Positions 22,662-34,768 of a stretch of DNA of 64,000 bases are shown in pieces (positions within the stretch are counted from its first letter, which is position 1; each line of letters begins with the position of its first letter). This DNA comes from Prostheceraeus crozeri. Its lineage: Eukaryota > Platyhelminthes > Polycladida > Euryleptidae. The stretch is from positions 85,162 through 149,161 of the forward strand of contig CAJQUW010005698.1 of NCBI GenBank assembly GCA_907163375.1, written 5' to 3'. The translations under genes and the position numbers were made by a program. A model generated the notes under the pieces. It was given only the letters and a program-made list of their open reading frames with translations, was not told the origin of the DNA and ran no database searches.

Positions 22662-25600
22662 TTGGCGAGCTCGCCTGAGAGCCGTCGGTTCTTCTACTGC
22701 CCACTTCTTCACACTAAGGATTTCTATCTGTTTCACTTGTCACTTCTACTCTCCTATTTCTGTTTTCTCGTAGGGACTAGGGACACTAAGGACACTAAGT
22801 TTCAGCACGCCAACTTCGCAACGTCATGGACCGCATCGAGAAGATCGATATCGGCGATCCAGCGAGCATCAACAACTGGCACGACCGGTTTAACTTCTAC
22901 GTCCAGACCAACAAGGACATCGAAGCGAAGAATCAAACGGCGTTCTATTTGACGATGATAGGCAAGGAAGCTTACGACCTACTGCACGACTTAGCGTATC
23001 CGGACACCCTTGGCACGAAAACAGTAACGGAGCTGAAGGAGTTAATGGTAAGCCACCTCAAACCCGTACATTTCGAGGCGACTGAATGTGCCTGTTTTCA
23101 CAACTTGTCTCGTCGTGGGGAGGAACCGCTAAGACACTTCCTACTTCGGTTGCAACGGCAGGCGTCCAAATGCAACTTCGGCGCTGAACTACAGACCCAG
23201 TTACGAGACCGAATCGTCGCAGGTGTTAACGAAGCAGAAATTCAACGACGTTTGCTCCGGGAACCTCACTTAACCTTTGCAAAAGCTAAATCTATACTTG
23301 AGACTTGGGATGACGTCAATCTCGCTTTATCGGGTCAAATCGCGCAGGTGCATTTCCAAGGGTCTCAGCAGACTTCGCGCAGTCGTCGTACCCAGTCAAA
23401 CAGCCACGTCGCAGCTAATCGATCAACAGTGTTTCAACACCGACCTACAGCCACTAATCGATCTTCGCATCCAACCAGACGCAATCACAACCTGCAGCAA
23501 GCTACACGACAGCAGACGTCAGCACCGCACATGCGACCATGTGACTCATGTGGTGGTCCTCACAAACGGCGCTCTTGTAAGTTTCTATCCGCTGTTTGTC
23601 ACAAATGTAACAAGATTGGACACCTCGCTAAGGTTTGCCGCAGCTCTGGTCCGATCACAAGTCACAACACTGAACGTTCAAAGTCTAACCGAGCCGCTAT
23701 TACTAACCTTCCGACACCGATACCTTCAACAAGCCAGATTGCTACCATCAACGCTTCGACTCTCGATGACGACTATACCTCCGTTGATTTCCTGTCTTTG
23801 GCTGTCGATCACGTGTCTAATCAACACATCAAGCAGACACTGACGTTCGTCTCCGGTCAGTCAGCTGACTTCATCGTTGACACAGGAAGCCCCGTCTCCT
23901 TTTTGCCACTCGAACAGTTTCGTCGCATCTCTTCTGCCGACATATAGCCGGCTATTAAGACAATACGCGGAGTCTCCGGTCACAGTCTACCGGTTAAGGG
24001 TGAAGCAACAGCTGAAGTTATAGTACCTGACAGAAATCGTCCGATTGGAATCAATCTGGTGATCGCTGAGAGAGGTCCTACAGTGTTGGGTTTAGACGGA
24101 CTACGTTCACTACGCGTCAGCATTACCTTGGTTACAAGAACAATGCCTTCGTTGTCTGCATCTCCTACACAACCGCAACAGCTGTCTACTACGGTGACTA
24201 ATCTTATACACGCTTGTGCGAATAACTCCGGTGGTATTGATGTACAACCAGTTAAACTTGAAGCAACATGTGAACCAATCTTCCGCAAAGCTCGTCCTGT
24301 ACCTTATGGTCTTCGGGATGCCGTTCAAGCTAACATCCAGGAGTTGGTACAGAAAGAAGTCCTAAAGCAAGTTCAAGCGAGTTCATGGGCAACCCCAATA
24401 GTCACACCGTTAAAGGCAGATGGTAGTCCGAGAATTTGTGGAGAGTACAGGGTTACGGTTAACCCATTCCTGAAACAAGGTGCTGACACTACCAGAGAAG
24501 TGGAAGACATGTTCCAGGGTCTTGCTGGTGCCAAGATATTCTCGAAGGTTGATCTAACCAACGCTTTCCTCCAAGTACCCCTTGATGAAGAATCTAAAGA
24601 GCTGACCACCGTGCATACTATCTGGGGCTTGTACGAGTATCAATACCAATTTCTACCCTTTGACTTAACTATTTCGCCAGCGGTCTTCCAGAAGGTTATC
24701 GATCAAGTTACTGCTGGATTGTCTGGTGTCAGGTCATATCAAGATGACATTATTGTGTATGCACCTTCGGTTGAACAACACAACGCTCGACTTATTCAAT
24801 TGTTACAGGTACTCAAGGATCATAACGTGCAGATCAATGCAAAGAAGTCAGTTTTTGGTGTCAGTTGTATCAAGTATCTGGGTTACAGTATCGACGGTCA
24901 AGGTATTCATCCGAATCTCGACAGAATTCGCGCGGTGCAACAAGCTCCGAAGCCTTCCACATCGAAGCAACTTCAATCCTTCTTAGGATTTGTTCAGTAC
25001 TACTCGCGGTTCGTACGAAACTTTTCCGATAAAGCACAACCTGAACTGTCGAAACTGAAGCCGCATACAACACTCTTCTGCATTCTGTCATTAATGAAGA
25101 AGTTTTACGCAGTTTTCAAGTTGGAGAATCATGCCATCTCTACGTTGACGCTTCGGAAAGGGCACTTGGCGCAGTACTGGAACAACGAGGTCACCCAATC
25201 ATGTGCAAATCTAGAAGTCTCAGCTCTGCTGAAAGAAATTATTCGCAGACACAACGCGAAGCTCTCGCTGTCATCTGGGCCGTTCGCAGACTTCACAAAT
25301 ACCTGTATGGAAACCACTTCCATATTTACACGGATCACCAAGCACTTCAAAATATTTTCAATCCGAGTGCTTCAGTTGGTAAGGCAACATCAGCCATGTT
25401 GGTACGTTGGGCCATCGACCTTAGTGCCTACCATAACACCATCAAGTACAAGCCAGGAAGTCAACTGTCTCATGCCGACTACCTGTCACGACATGCCCAT
25501 CCTGAGCCATCATCTGCTGTATCGACGACATACTTTATTAATCCGTTGCCGATTGATCGCCGAAACACGTCTTGCCTTTGGTTCTGTTTTGTCCGGCATA

Positions 25601-26883
25601 CGAACGGGGTGGTCGACTTCGGCTCGCAAGCGGTTTCCTGAGTTGTACGCCAAACGTCATGATCTTACTTGTCACGCAGATGGTATTCTCCTGTTCAAGG
25701 ATTTGGTTGTCATTCCTCCTACGTGTCGCCTGGCCTTCCTTAACCACCTACACATGGGACATCTCGGACGAGATAAAACGATCTCCTTGTCTCGCATGCT
25801 ATGCTGGTGGCCTACCATAAATGCGGATATTCTGAATTTTTCAAGACAATGCCAACAGTGTAGATCAATCAAGTCTCGCACGCATCCTAATTGGACTCCG
25901 TGGCCAGTAACCTTTCGACCCATGCAACGCGTACATGTTGACTTTTGTGGACCCTTCCTCGGGAAGTACCATGCATTGATCGTCGAAGACTCGTTTTCCA
26001 AATACCCTGAAGTTTTTTAACAACAACGGCAACGGCTGATTTCACTATATGGGCAATGAGAAGATTTTTTGCACGGGAGGGAATACCATATGTTATGGTT
26101 AGCAACAACGGTCCGCAGTTCAGGTCAGAGAAGTTACAGTCTTGGCTTAAGTCTATCGGATGTCAACCTGTGTTCACCGCTCCGAGACACCCGCAGTCGA
26201 ACGGGCAGGCGGAAAATTTCGTCAGAAGTTTGAAGAATGCAATTCACGCTTACGCTCCTGAGAATCTCGCTCATCTATGGCAAGCCATTGACACCTTCCT
26301 CCTTCAATACCGCAACGCCGTTCACGCATCAACCAAGAGAACTCCTTCCTTCCTCCTTCACGGTACTACAGTCCGAACAACTGCTAACATAGACACTCCA
26401 GATGTCACGTTCTATCGAGGAAACGATAATCGTCCTTCGCACGGTCTTCTCCTGAATCGCATCGGTAATCGTATGTTCAACGTGATGGATCTCGACGATG
26501 GTACATTACATCGCAGACATATTGATCAGGTCAATGTTAATCATCCATCCAGTCCGACATCGATCAAACCTCAGCTTCAGTCGCAGTCAGAAGATCATCC
26601 TCCGACTTCTAATTCCTCGAACCTTCCTGTTCCGCAAGTACCTACCTCTCCTGTACCGCGAGTTCCTGACTTTCCTGTTCCTGACCCATGTTCAAGTCCT
26701 TCTGTTCCTGATGTCACATCGGATCCTGTGGTAAGTGAACTTAGTCCCTCACACTCGCCTACTCTTCGTATTTCGCAGCCAGCTACAGATTCACCACACA
26801 TACACACTCCTGCTCCACGTCGGAGTAATCGAGTTCGCCGAAGGCCTGCCTGGTTGGAGGACTTTTCGTAACCGGGAGGAACC

Positions 26884-27239
26884 TGCAACAGCCGCTATCC
26901 CTCTCTACTGTTTCTGCTTATTACCTCGTCCCGCGTTCTCAACGGTGCTCAGATTATGAGTGTCAGCTGGGCCAAACCGAATCTGGTCTCAACTCAAACA
27001 AACTCCTATTCTACGTTTCATTTGGTGCATAAACTATTGTTGTGTGTTATTTTGTTTCTCTACACTAATTGTGAATAAAGGTGAACTGAAAGTTCATGTT
27101 CTGTGTCAGTATATAAACTCATGCTTTTCATGAATAAAGTACGGACGTGTGAAAGTAATAACTTGTTATTACTTAGATATCTCAGAGTGGGACTTGAAAG
27201 TCGTGTTGGGAATCGCCGATCACAGAGTGGGCTAAAGCA
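26884..27239 (+). repeat. 3' LTR of Gypsy element B
   Basis: 356 bp, the same as 22306-22661 apart from about one substitution by eye. A purine tract (GGGAGGAA) precedes it, as expected for a polypurine tract. Confidence 0.9.
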
Positions 27240-28654
27240 AGAACTTGAGCCTACGAATGTCGAATGATTTTTGTGGATGCTTTAATGCACTCCTGGCATA
27301 AAATAATTGTTTACGCAATTTATTGCCACTAAGTCATGAAATTTCATCTGTGTTAACTGCAGTTATCAGAAAAACATGACAGTATATTGCAGACTTCGAC
27401 ATTTGAGAGACCTCATCTAGCTGAATAATCTCAGTACATTGTTATTTATTAGCTAATTATTTGTTTATTTACCTGTTATTAGCCATTAGTTATCTATCTA
27501 GCAATACTTTTGCGATTTACTTTGTCAGCAGTTTTCAGCAAAGGCTGTACAATATTCAAAGACTAAAAGCTCCCATCCTCCACACGTTAAATTTGTGGAA
27601 ACAGCTCTTTTATCTTTAGCGAAGATATCGAACAACTTCTATACATTAGTTGGAAGATAGGAACTACATATATTTTTCTACTCGCAAAAGATAATTTTAG
27701 CTTCCAAAAGTCACACGAGTTCAGTCTTTCTATCTTGCACTGGCTTTGGTTCTCTGGTCAGCCATTCTTAATCGTACGGCTGTACGTAAATTGCATATGG
27801 GTCATTCCACGACGATTCACCCAATTTTTGGAAAATTTTGTGCCATAAAGTATGAGATTTTGTTCCTTTTTGGATACATGTTTGCTATGCATTAGAAAAC
27901 ACCGAATCTGAATGAAATATTAGCTTCCAATTTTGAATATAGCCGGACCTAAAGCTATTTTTAACAACACTTTTTTCCAAATTTTTGAAATTCTCAAATT
28001 TGAATTTTTACGTCGCTGTAACTTTTTTCTGTCAGTTCGTTACTCAACCAAGCTTTGTATGCAGCACTAGTTTGGTACAAAGGAATTCCTGCATTTCAAG
28101 GGTAACTGGTATGTAGAACGGATCTAAATGGCTCCAAAGATGGTAATAAAATAGGGTCCGCAAAAAAAGACACAAAAAATTTAGACCAATCTCACAGCTT
28201 TCTGTATTCTTGTTACCCGATATAACCATGATAATTGTGTTGCTGTATATCAGTGTGTTTCACATCTGTGATATCAAGCGGTAAGCAGATAAAAGAGACC
28301 TACACTAGGCATTCAAAACTCGTGCTTTTTCAAAAAATGCCAAAAATGGCTGTTTTCAAGCTGGGCTAGCTTATATCTGTATGCCAGTTTTGACTCCAAA
28401 TTGATGCTGAAACTCAGAAACATGCTCAATTACTTGTAGAAGAAATTTTATCAGGTAACCAATAGTCAAAGTGTTATAAATTGGCTAATTTTGATTTTGC
28501 ACATTTTTTCAATATATGATGTCAATATTATATAAGTAGTATCGAGAAGTAGCATTTATAGCACAATTGTTCTTGAAAACGTTAAGTTGGCGTGCAGTAC
28601 GAAATTATTCCCTTTGATAGACATTATATATGAAACTTTGATGAACTGCAATAC
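27240..28654. other. No gene seen between element B and the 28.65 kb inverted repeat
   Basis: AT-rich, with only short frames. The word GGGTCATTCCACG at about 27799 resembles motifs that recur in many invertebrate genomes as repeat ends, but no partner was found nearby. Confidence 0.4.
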
Positions 28655-28843
28655 AGCCAAATATGACTTTCGAAGCTCGAGTTTTGTTGGAGTAGATATG
28701 CTTTATCAATCGACATTGTACTTTTGAATAGTAAAGTTTCTGCCAAATGCTCAGGATCGATTTATTTCACTGTTTTCTGAAGTAATCATTTACTTTTAAC
28801 AATTTCATTTATTCTATTGGCGAGATTTCGTTCGCAACAAACC
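28655..28843 (+). repeat. Left arm of a 189-bp inverted repeat enclosing the Tigger element
   Basis: The arm starts AGCCAAATATGACTTTCG and ends CGCAACAAACC. It is matched in reverse complement by 33131-33319, the same length, with roughly nine differences by eye (about 95% identity). The two arms bound a 4.67-kb segment whose centre is the pogo/Tigger insertion. Confidence 0.9.
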
Positions 28844-28889
28844 GCAGAAATGGAAACTGCATTCATTTCATGTTGTGATAGTGTAAATA

Positions 28890-31516
28890 CAGTAGAAATC
28901 GGATAATTTGTCACCCGCGGGAGTTGAGCAAAGTGACGAATTATCCGAAGTGACGAATTATCCGGTGTTTTCAATTAAATGCCCCGTATATGAATACAAC
29001 TAAACTCCCTGACATATTCTATCTAGGATCTGACTTAGTAAATGATTAATTGCAAGAATGTACTGGTAGGCCTATGTACAATTGGTAATTTTTACTTTCT
29101 ATTTGATCCTAAAGGCATTGTCATATTTTTCCTCAACCACCGTCTACCTACCTGTTAACGAAATTATCTTTACAGCTTCGATTTGCATTTTTGATGTCAC
29201 TATATTTATGTATAAGGCTGCACCCCGCTATTACTGACTTTTTACGAAATGTAGTAGACTTACAGGGTGTATAAATGAATAATGTACATGACATTTAGTC
29301 AGCAATAAACCTAAGGATTATGTAGTTCTTTTTTCATAGAGCATATTGTCATTAAGTCGTCATTATCCTGTCTGCATTATTGAATGATTATAAAAAAAAC
29401 AATTTCAGAAAAGCCAAGTCGGATCAATTTTATATATTTCAGAATAGAAAAGGTGAAGCAATTTGTCACAATAAATCTGATAGGCACACTAAGAATTAAC
29501 AAAACAATTAAATCAATTATCTCTGGGCCTCATTGGTCCAATTGTATGAAATGCTCTTAAGTAGAAAATAAGTATCGTTCAAACTTCAATACTTAAGGTC
29601 GAAAAAAATCTGTTATCTTGCTTTGCGTCATGATTGTAGATGTTTTCATTACAGTATCAGAGAGTTTTGCAAAGTTAAAAGCTGACGTATCAAGATCATT
29701 TTGTAAAAAGAAATTTCGCAATGTGTCGATGGCAGCGATAGCCTCGGATGATTTTACTGGTTTTATCGGAACACTGTCGTCTTGCCCATCTTCTTCGTCA
29801 CTGATCTCCACAACTTCGGCGCTTGTACTTTCTGTAACACTGTCGACTATATCAATTTCGTTCACTGGAGCACAGGTCGAAGCTAGCTCATCCGCCGACA
29901 GAAACGTATCAGCAGTAACTCTTGGGGCTGGTGTAAGAATTCTTGCCATTCGTTCAAAAATATTCCTGAAATCTGGCAGAGAATTTTCGGAGTTTTCGCC
30001 ACTAGTTGTTTCGTTGGATGTAATGAATCCACAATGTCGATAACAATTCTGGATTACCACAGGAGAAACTGAATCCCACGCCTTTGCGGCTAAAGAGACT
30101 GCCAATAGCAGATCAGGTTTAAAATCACTACCAGAATCCAGCTCACAAACCATTCGTGTCAGCAGGAATTTTTTGTAGTAAGCTTTCAAGCATCGTATTA
30201 CACCTCCGTCCATAGGTTGTGTGTGTGATGTGGTGTTCGCCGGAAAAAACATGAGTCTCACAGACCTCAGATTCTCGATCACTGGATGTGCAGGACAGTT
30301 GTCTATAAACAGCACAATTTTTCTTTTTTCTTTAGTCATTTCTTCATCCAGTTTTCTAACGTATTCAACGAACAAGTTACTCGTCATCCAAGACTTCTTA
30401 TTAGCCTTGTAGATAACAGGTAATTTCTTTACACCTTGAAAGCAGCGCGGCTTTTCAAATCTACCAATAACAAGCAAAGGTCGTTTGTCACTTCCATCCA
30501 TGTTTGCAGTGACCATGAGGGTTATTCTCTGTTTGCAGGCTTTACCACCGATGCAACGATCACCTTTCTCGGCTAGAGTTTTGTTTGGCAAAAGCTGCCA
30601 AAATAACCCGGTTTCATCAGCATTGTACACGTCTGATGGTTTGTACTCGAGGAGCAACTCAGGCAGATCTTCCTTCCATTTTGATATTGCATCTTGCGGT
30701 GCAGATTGACCTTCACCGCTGATCATGCGATTGGTTATTGCATGGCGAGCTTTGAATCGTTGGAGCCAGCTTTCACTAAAGTCATGTTCTTCATTCTGCA
30801 AGAGATTACCAAATTCTTTAGCTTTCTGAAGGAGCAATGGTCCGCTGATAGGTACTCCTTGGGATCTTACTTGCCTGAACCAATTAAACAGACACTCGTC
30901 TACGTCTGGCTGGTTCGATCGCCTCATTCTTTTCCGGCTACTATCAAAATCATTGTACTCAACTGCTTTGAGGATCTTTTCCTTGTTCTTTAGCCAGTAA
31001 TCCATATCGATCTTCAACCTCACTCTTCGTCAATTTGTCCTTTTCATATATCCTTATGATATCGGCTTTCTCCTTTAGAGATTTGGTCTGGCTAGCACGT
31101 TTCATAGTGTGGCTGGCAAGCGTCGATCTATTGTTAGTATAAGCACAATTCTCATCATTTTTCTTAGTCTCACGCATCACACGTCACAAATTGCAGGCGT
31201 TGAACTAAGCGTATAATGTAGATCAGCCAATCACGTTTCGATTAGCGCGTTTCCCCATCGACTTCACTTACATAGCCAACCAATGACACGTTACTTCAAG
31301 TATTTCCAAGTTCTTGGAGATTTTTATTATGACGAAATAGCCGATAAAATAGCATTTCGAGTGATTTTGAGGTAACGAATTAAAATTTATCCGATCTGAC
31401 GAATTATCCGAATTCTGATATATGTGATAGATGGCAGTTTTGGCCGGGAATTTTCAAAACGACGAGTTAAGCGGGTGTGACGAATTATCAGATGAAAAAT
31501 TAACCGATTACTACTG
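28890..31516 (-). mobile_element. pogo/Tigger DNA transposon, nearly full length
   Basis: Ends are CAGTAGAAATCGGATAATTT at 28890 and, on the other strand, CAGTAGTAATCGGTTAATTT ending at 31516. TA dinucleotides flank both sides (28888-28889 and 31517-31518), as expected for Tc1/mariner-pogo insertion. Subterminal GACGAATTATCCG words recur at both ends. The 2627-bp element carries a minus-strand transposase, so both ends and the gene are present. It lies inside a larger inverted-repeat structure (28655-33319). Confidence 0.92.
29593..31105 (-). pseudogene. pogo/Tigger transposase (TIGD-like), one frameshifting deletion
   Basis: The N-terminal MKRASQTKSLKEKADIIRIY begins at 31105 and is a CENP-B/psq-type helix-turn-helix. 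At about 31000 the frame changes and several residues of the recognition helix region are missing: RYG runs directly into YWLKNKEKIL. This indicates a small deletion, not a multiple of three. From there 476 codons are open to the stop at 29593. Next comes a second CENP-B-type DNA-binding domain (about residues 30-110 of this frame). The DDE core has Asp136 (YNADETGLFW), Asp241 (LFIDNCPAHP) and Asp272 (QPMDGGVI), giving the DD30D spacing of the pogo group. The acidic C-terminus ends QSKITDFFRP. The catalytic triad is intact, but DNA binding is probably lost. The nearest host paralogs would be TIGD4/TIGD6-type proteins. Confidence 0.92.
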
Positions 31517-33130
31517 TAGCTTTTGACTTACTCGGTGTCGCAGAGTGTTTTCTGAGCGAAACCCACGAACCATTAATATTAATCTAGTAGACCCTTATAG
31601 ATCACCTAATGCATTGTCGACAGAATTTAGAACTTCATTCTCTTGATCTTTTCCTGGTAGCAGCAACATTTTCCCAGGTATCACTGTTGCCTTACCACTG
31701 ATTGGTAAGTATAACCAATCAAGGATCTCATATGTAGGTACCCTTCTGTATTTTTAATGGCACTGGGAATCTCTCACGTGCGTTTCACTCATCATATTCG
31801 AGATCGTCATGTAATTAGCGAACCGCTATTATTAAATCGCACCTGAATAAAATACTCGTAGTTGAAATTCAGGTTGAAAAAATGTTAAAAATCATGTTGA
31901 AATGCAGGCTTGTTTAGATAAGATACATAGATATTGCACGACGACTGATTGACAGAATTTCATGTAATTTTACATTTTTACTTGAGCTACTAATTATTTC
32001 AAGTATTCACTTACGTAAATTGAAATTAAAAAGTGATGACTTCCCAATGAGTAGAAGCAGGCGTGGACAAATATTTTAGCTATCATGATCAATATCCCAT
32101 GTGAATCATTGCTTACGTTTGATATTAACAATTGCTGTTGTTGATCCCTCTGATTCATAAATCCCTTATACGATCGAATGTAAGTAAATTATTCCTGTTC
32201 ATAGAAAAATTAAACTAGATCAATTTTTAAGCCTTTCATAAAACTGCACGCTATACAAAAGTAACTCAGGATTATAGGTTTCATAAAAAGAAAACAAGTT
32301 AAAGCGGGATTCTGCCCAGCCTTTCAAAAGTAATGCAAAAAGAAATGCTTTTTCATAAACTTGGTAATAAAAAGGCATACGAGTACATTTCATTCTTGTT
32401 CAGGTAACAATTTAGCATTTTTTTTCAATGTTCAGGTAACCTCCTTTTTTCTCGAGAAAATGTGGTCTGGACAGAGAGGTGATATAGTAATCAGTTCCTT
32501 GAGTAAAGCGGTTAAGAGACATGAGCAATCACTTCTCATGTGCGCATTCACTTGGCCTTAAAACATGTTCGGGAAATTGTCATTAAAAATCTAACTTTTA
32601 TGAAAATTAATGTTGTAGCATAAAAAATGTCTGGTATAGGTATAGAAATAGTATTCCAATGCCGAGTGAAGGCCTGTGGTCTGGGCGCACCCGACGCCAC
32701 TGATTCTTGTCCATGAAGACCATGTGTTTGGGTTACATATAAACACATTAATGTGATTATTACGTGATCAATTCGGAATGCTATTTAAAAACCTCAGAAC
32801 GGAACGGAGTGGCTTCTCATGATCAATACTTTCACAATATCATAATACTAAAATATCAATAGGCCTATTGTTTTCAATTTGAGGCTTATACATTGATTGG
32901 TGTAATCAAAAATGCATTTCCTGTCTGAAGAATCTTTCGATACTAACTGATGATCATGATAATTCATGAGTATAAGTCAGTCATCTGTTATTGAAGGAGA
33001 TTCTACATATTTCATGCAAACAAATCATTTTCCACCACAATCGAATTGTCTTGCATATCTTTTCTACACAACATTTTTCAACATCAACTTTGAAATAGTG
33101 TTTGTTACAAATGCATTAGGGCTCTTCTCC
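31517..33130. other. No gene seen between the Tigger element and the right inverted-repeat arm
   Basis: AT-rich with no family-like frame. An isolated CAGTGGCGTCGGGTGCGCCC on the minus strand (about 32684-32703) resembles a hAT terminus, but no partner end was seen. Confidence 0.4.
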
Positions 33131-33319
33131 GGTTTGTTGCGAACGAAATCTCACCAATAGAATGAATGAAATTGTTAAAAGTGATTGATTACTTCAGAAA
33201 ACAGTAAGATAAATCGACCCTGAGTATTTCGCAGAAACTTTACTATTCAAAAGTACAATGTCGATTGATAAAGCATATCTACTCCAACAAAACTCGAGCT
33301 TCGAAAGTCATATTTGGCT
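33131..33319 (-). repeat. Right arm of the 189-bp inverted repeat
   Basis: Reverse complement of 28655-28843 at about 95% identity. Immediately outside it (from 33326) begins the paralog of the outer hAT-like element, with no spacer of note. Confidence 0.9.
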
Positions 33320-33325
33320 ACATGA

Positions 33326-33968
33326 CTACATCATAGCCTACATCATAGATCACTATAGGCTTACCTGAACCTATTTTTTGTGATCATTGCTGTGTCAATC
33401 ATCAATTATTTTCGATGAAAGTTTATCAAATGTCGCTTTAAGTTGGATGCATGCGATTCGGCTCCTCCCATCTCGTTGATCTGTGCTTCACACGGTTTTT
33501 CTCCAGTCTCTACCAGACAGGAAAATCCCCCATCTCCAAAATTAAAAAGTATGAGTACACTTTCGATTTTAATATGCGCTTTGGAGGAGAGATCACACAC
33601 GATTAACGTGAACAAACTAGTATTTCATTTTTTTTCTCTGACGTGACCTTTGGCGCGTAGGTGTGATCGAGGCTGAGAAGGCTTGTCTTCTCTACTAAAT
33701 CAGCCGAGTGAAAAGAAAATCCTTCTTTCACTATCACGGTTCACTCCCTCAACTATTACAAACTTTGCTTCCAGCAGTGTCTCTGCGCTTTTGTTTGACG
33801 GAGAAAGTTGACATCAAGACAGTGACAGCTATGCACGAGGATAAATAATTTGATTGTATTATATAATTCGGGTCTAGTTATAGGCCGGTGTCCGGAGTTC
33901 CATCATTTGATAGGACTCCGACTCCAGCAAAAATGATATGACTCCGGGACTCCGACTCCGCATCCCTG
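33326..33968. mobile_element. Second copy of the outer hAT-like element, with empty insertion site
   Basis: This copy matches the reverse complement of 14107-14338 joined to 16191-about 16345, that is, the outer element without the 1.85-kb middle element. The junction is at ACCAGACAGG, where a single CAG (33514-33516) replaces the two flanking CTG words of the other copy. The right terminus is complete (GGACTCCGACTCCGCATCCCTG, ending at 33968). The left terminus is missing about 100 bp. It abuts a copy of the CATAGAGTA element, the two meeting at GTATACAG. Confidence 0.8.
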
Positions 33969-34768
33969 GTATACAGTGAAAATTTTTATATGAAAAGATT
34001 CAATTTTTTGCGGAGATTACGTTCTCGTGGTTCAAAAAATTATGTGAGCATTTTTGAAAAAAGTCAAAAATTGCCATTTTTTATACTACCGAGATGACTC
34101 TCCTAAATAAGTAGTATGAAACAAGTTGGATATCAAAAGGAATGAATATTTTCTGAACAGCATCCTAACCAAGCGGATTTCAAGCTGATTATCAAGGGGA
34201 TTTCATGAATTGTATTATAATGAAAGTCTTCATGAAAAAGTCACGATGTTATTCGTGCTTTCTTGGCTGAAATTTCAAGTTTTTAATTCAATTTCCACCG
34301 GCATGATTTTATGATTCACAAATTCATGTTTTATTTATTGAATCTGACTAGTGATATGGACCCATTTGCATCTTTCAAAGTTAATTGAAATCATTGTCTT
34401 TGATTGCTTGACTTTGCTGTGCCAGTGGCAGTTAGCTTATAAATGATCACACTTAAGAAGATTCACTTGAGGTTGAGCATGAAAGCAATAGCTGGTCATC
34501 GAGTTGACAATTCAACAAATATTACCTCTCCAAGGTTGTCATGACACGGACGATCTGTAAAATAATATCATTTCCTTCTGCTTTATGCTATCATGATCAG
34601 CTAATTACGTGGATATTTCTTCAAAACTGCATAAATGTGCATATCTCACATTTGGAAACAATTCCGACTGTATCTCCCTTGAGTTCATTTAATAAAATCG
34701 AAGGTGTATACACATAGGGGATTTAATAAATGCGGAGTTACCACTCTACCTAATATCCCTACTCTATG
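33969..34768. mobile_element. Second copy of the CATAGAGTA hAT-like element, left end missing
   Basis: It aligns over its whole length with 14647-15473, beginning at GTATACAGTGAA and ending CCTACTCTATG at 34768. The first 49 bp of the element are absent because the outer hAT-like copy sits at this point. GTATACAG is intact inside the 14.6-kb copy (14647-14654), so here it probably marks the insertion site of the neighbouring hAT-like element. Confidence 0.8.

Larger units (their letters stand above)
22306..27239 (+). mobile_element. Ty3/Gypsy LTR retrotransposon fossil, element B
   Basis: This is a 4.9-kb plus-strand element with 356-bp LTRs. Parts in order: gag (about 22.83-23.5 kb), two CCHC zinc knuckles (CX2CX3HX4C and CX2CX4HX4C, about 23.54-23.64 kb) and protease (VDTGSP, about 23.88 kb). 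Reverse transcriptase follows (about 24.3-24.95 kb), then RNase H (about 25.1-25.4 kb) and integrase with an H-C zinc region and core (about 25.7-26.3 kb). A proline/serine-rich tail ends before 26.88 kb. The order reverse transcriptase, RNase H, integrase identifies Ty3/Gypsy. It is broken, with roughly four to six breaks. The LTRs differ at about one position by eye, so it is young. Flanking 5-mers AGACC and AGAAC match at 4 of 5. Confidence 0.92.

Noticed and set aside
32684-32703. hAT-like terminus CAGTGGCGTCGGGTGCGCCC on the minus strand
   Set aside because: Single end only, with no inverted partner or 8-bp duplication in the neighbourhood.
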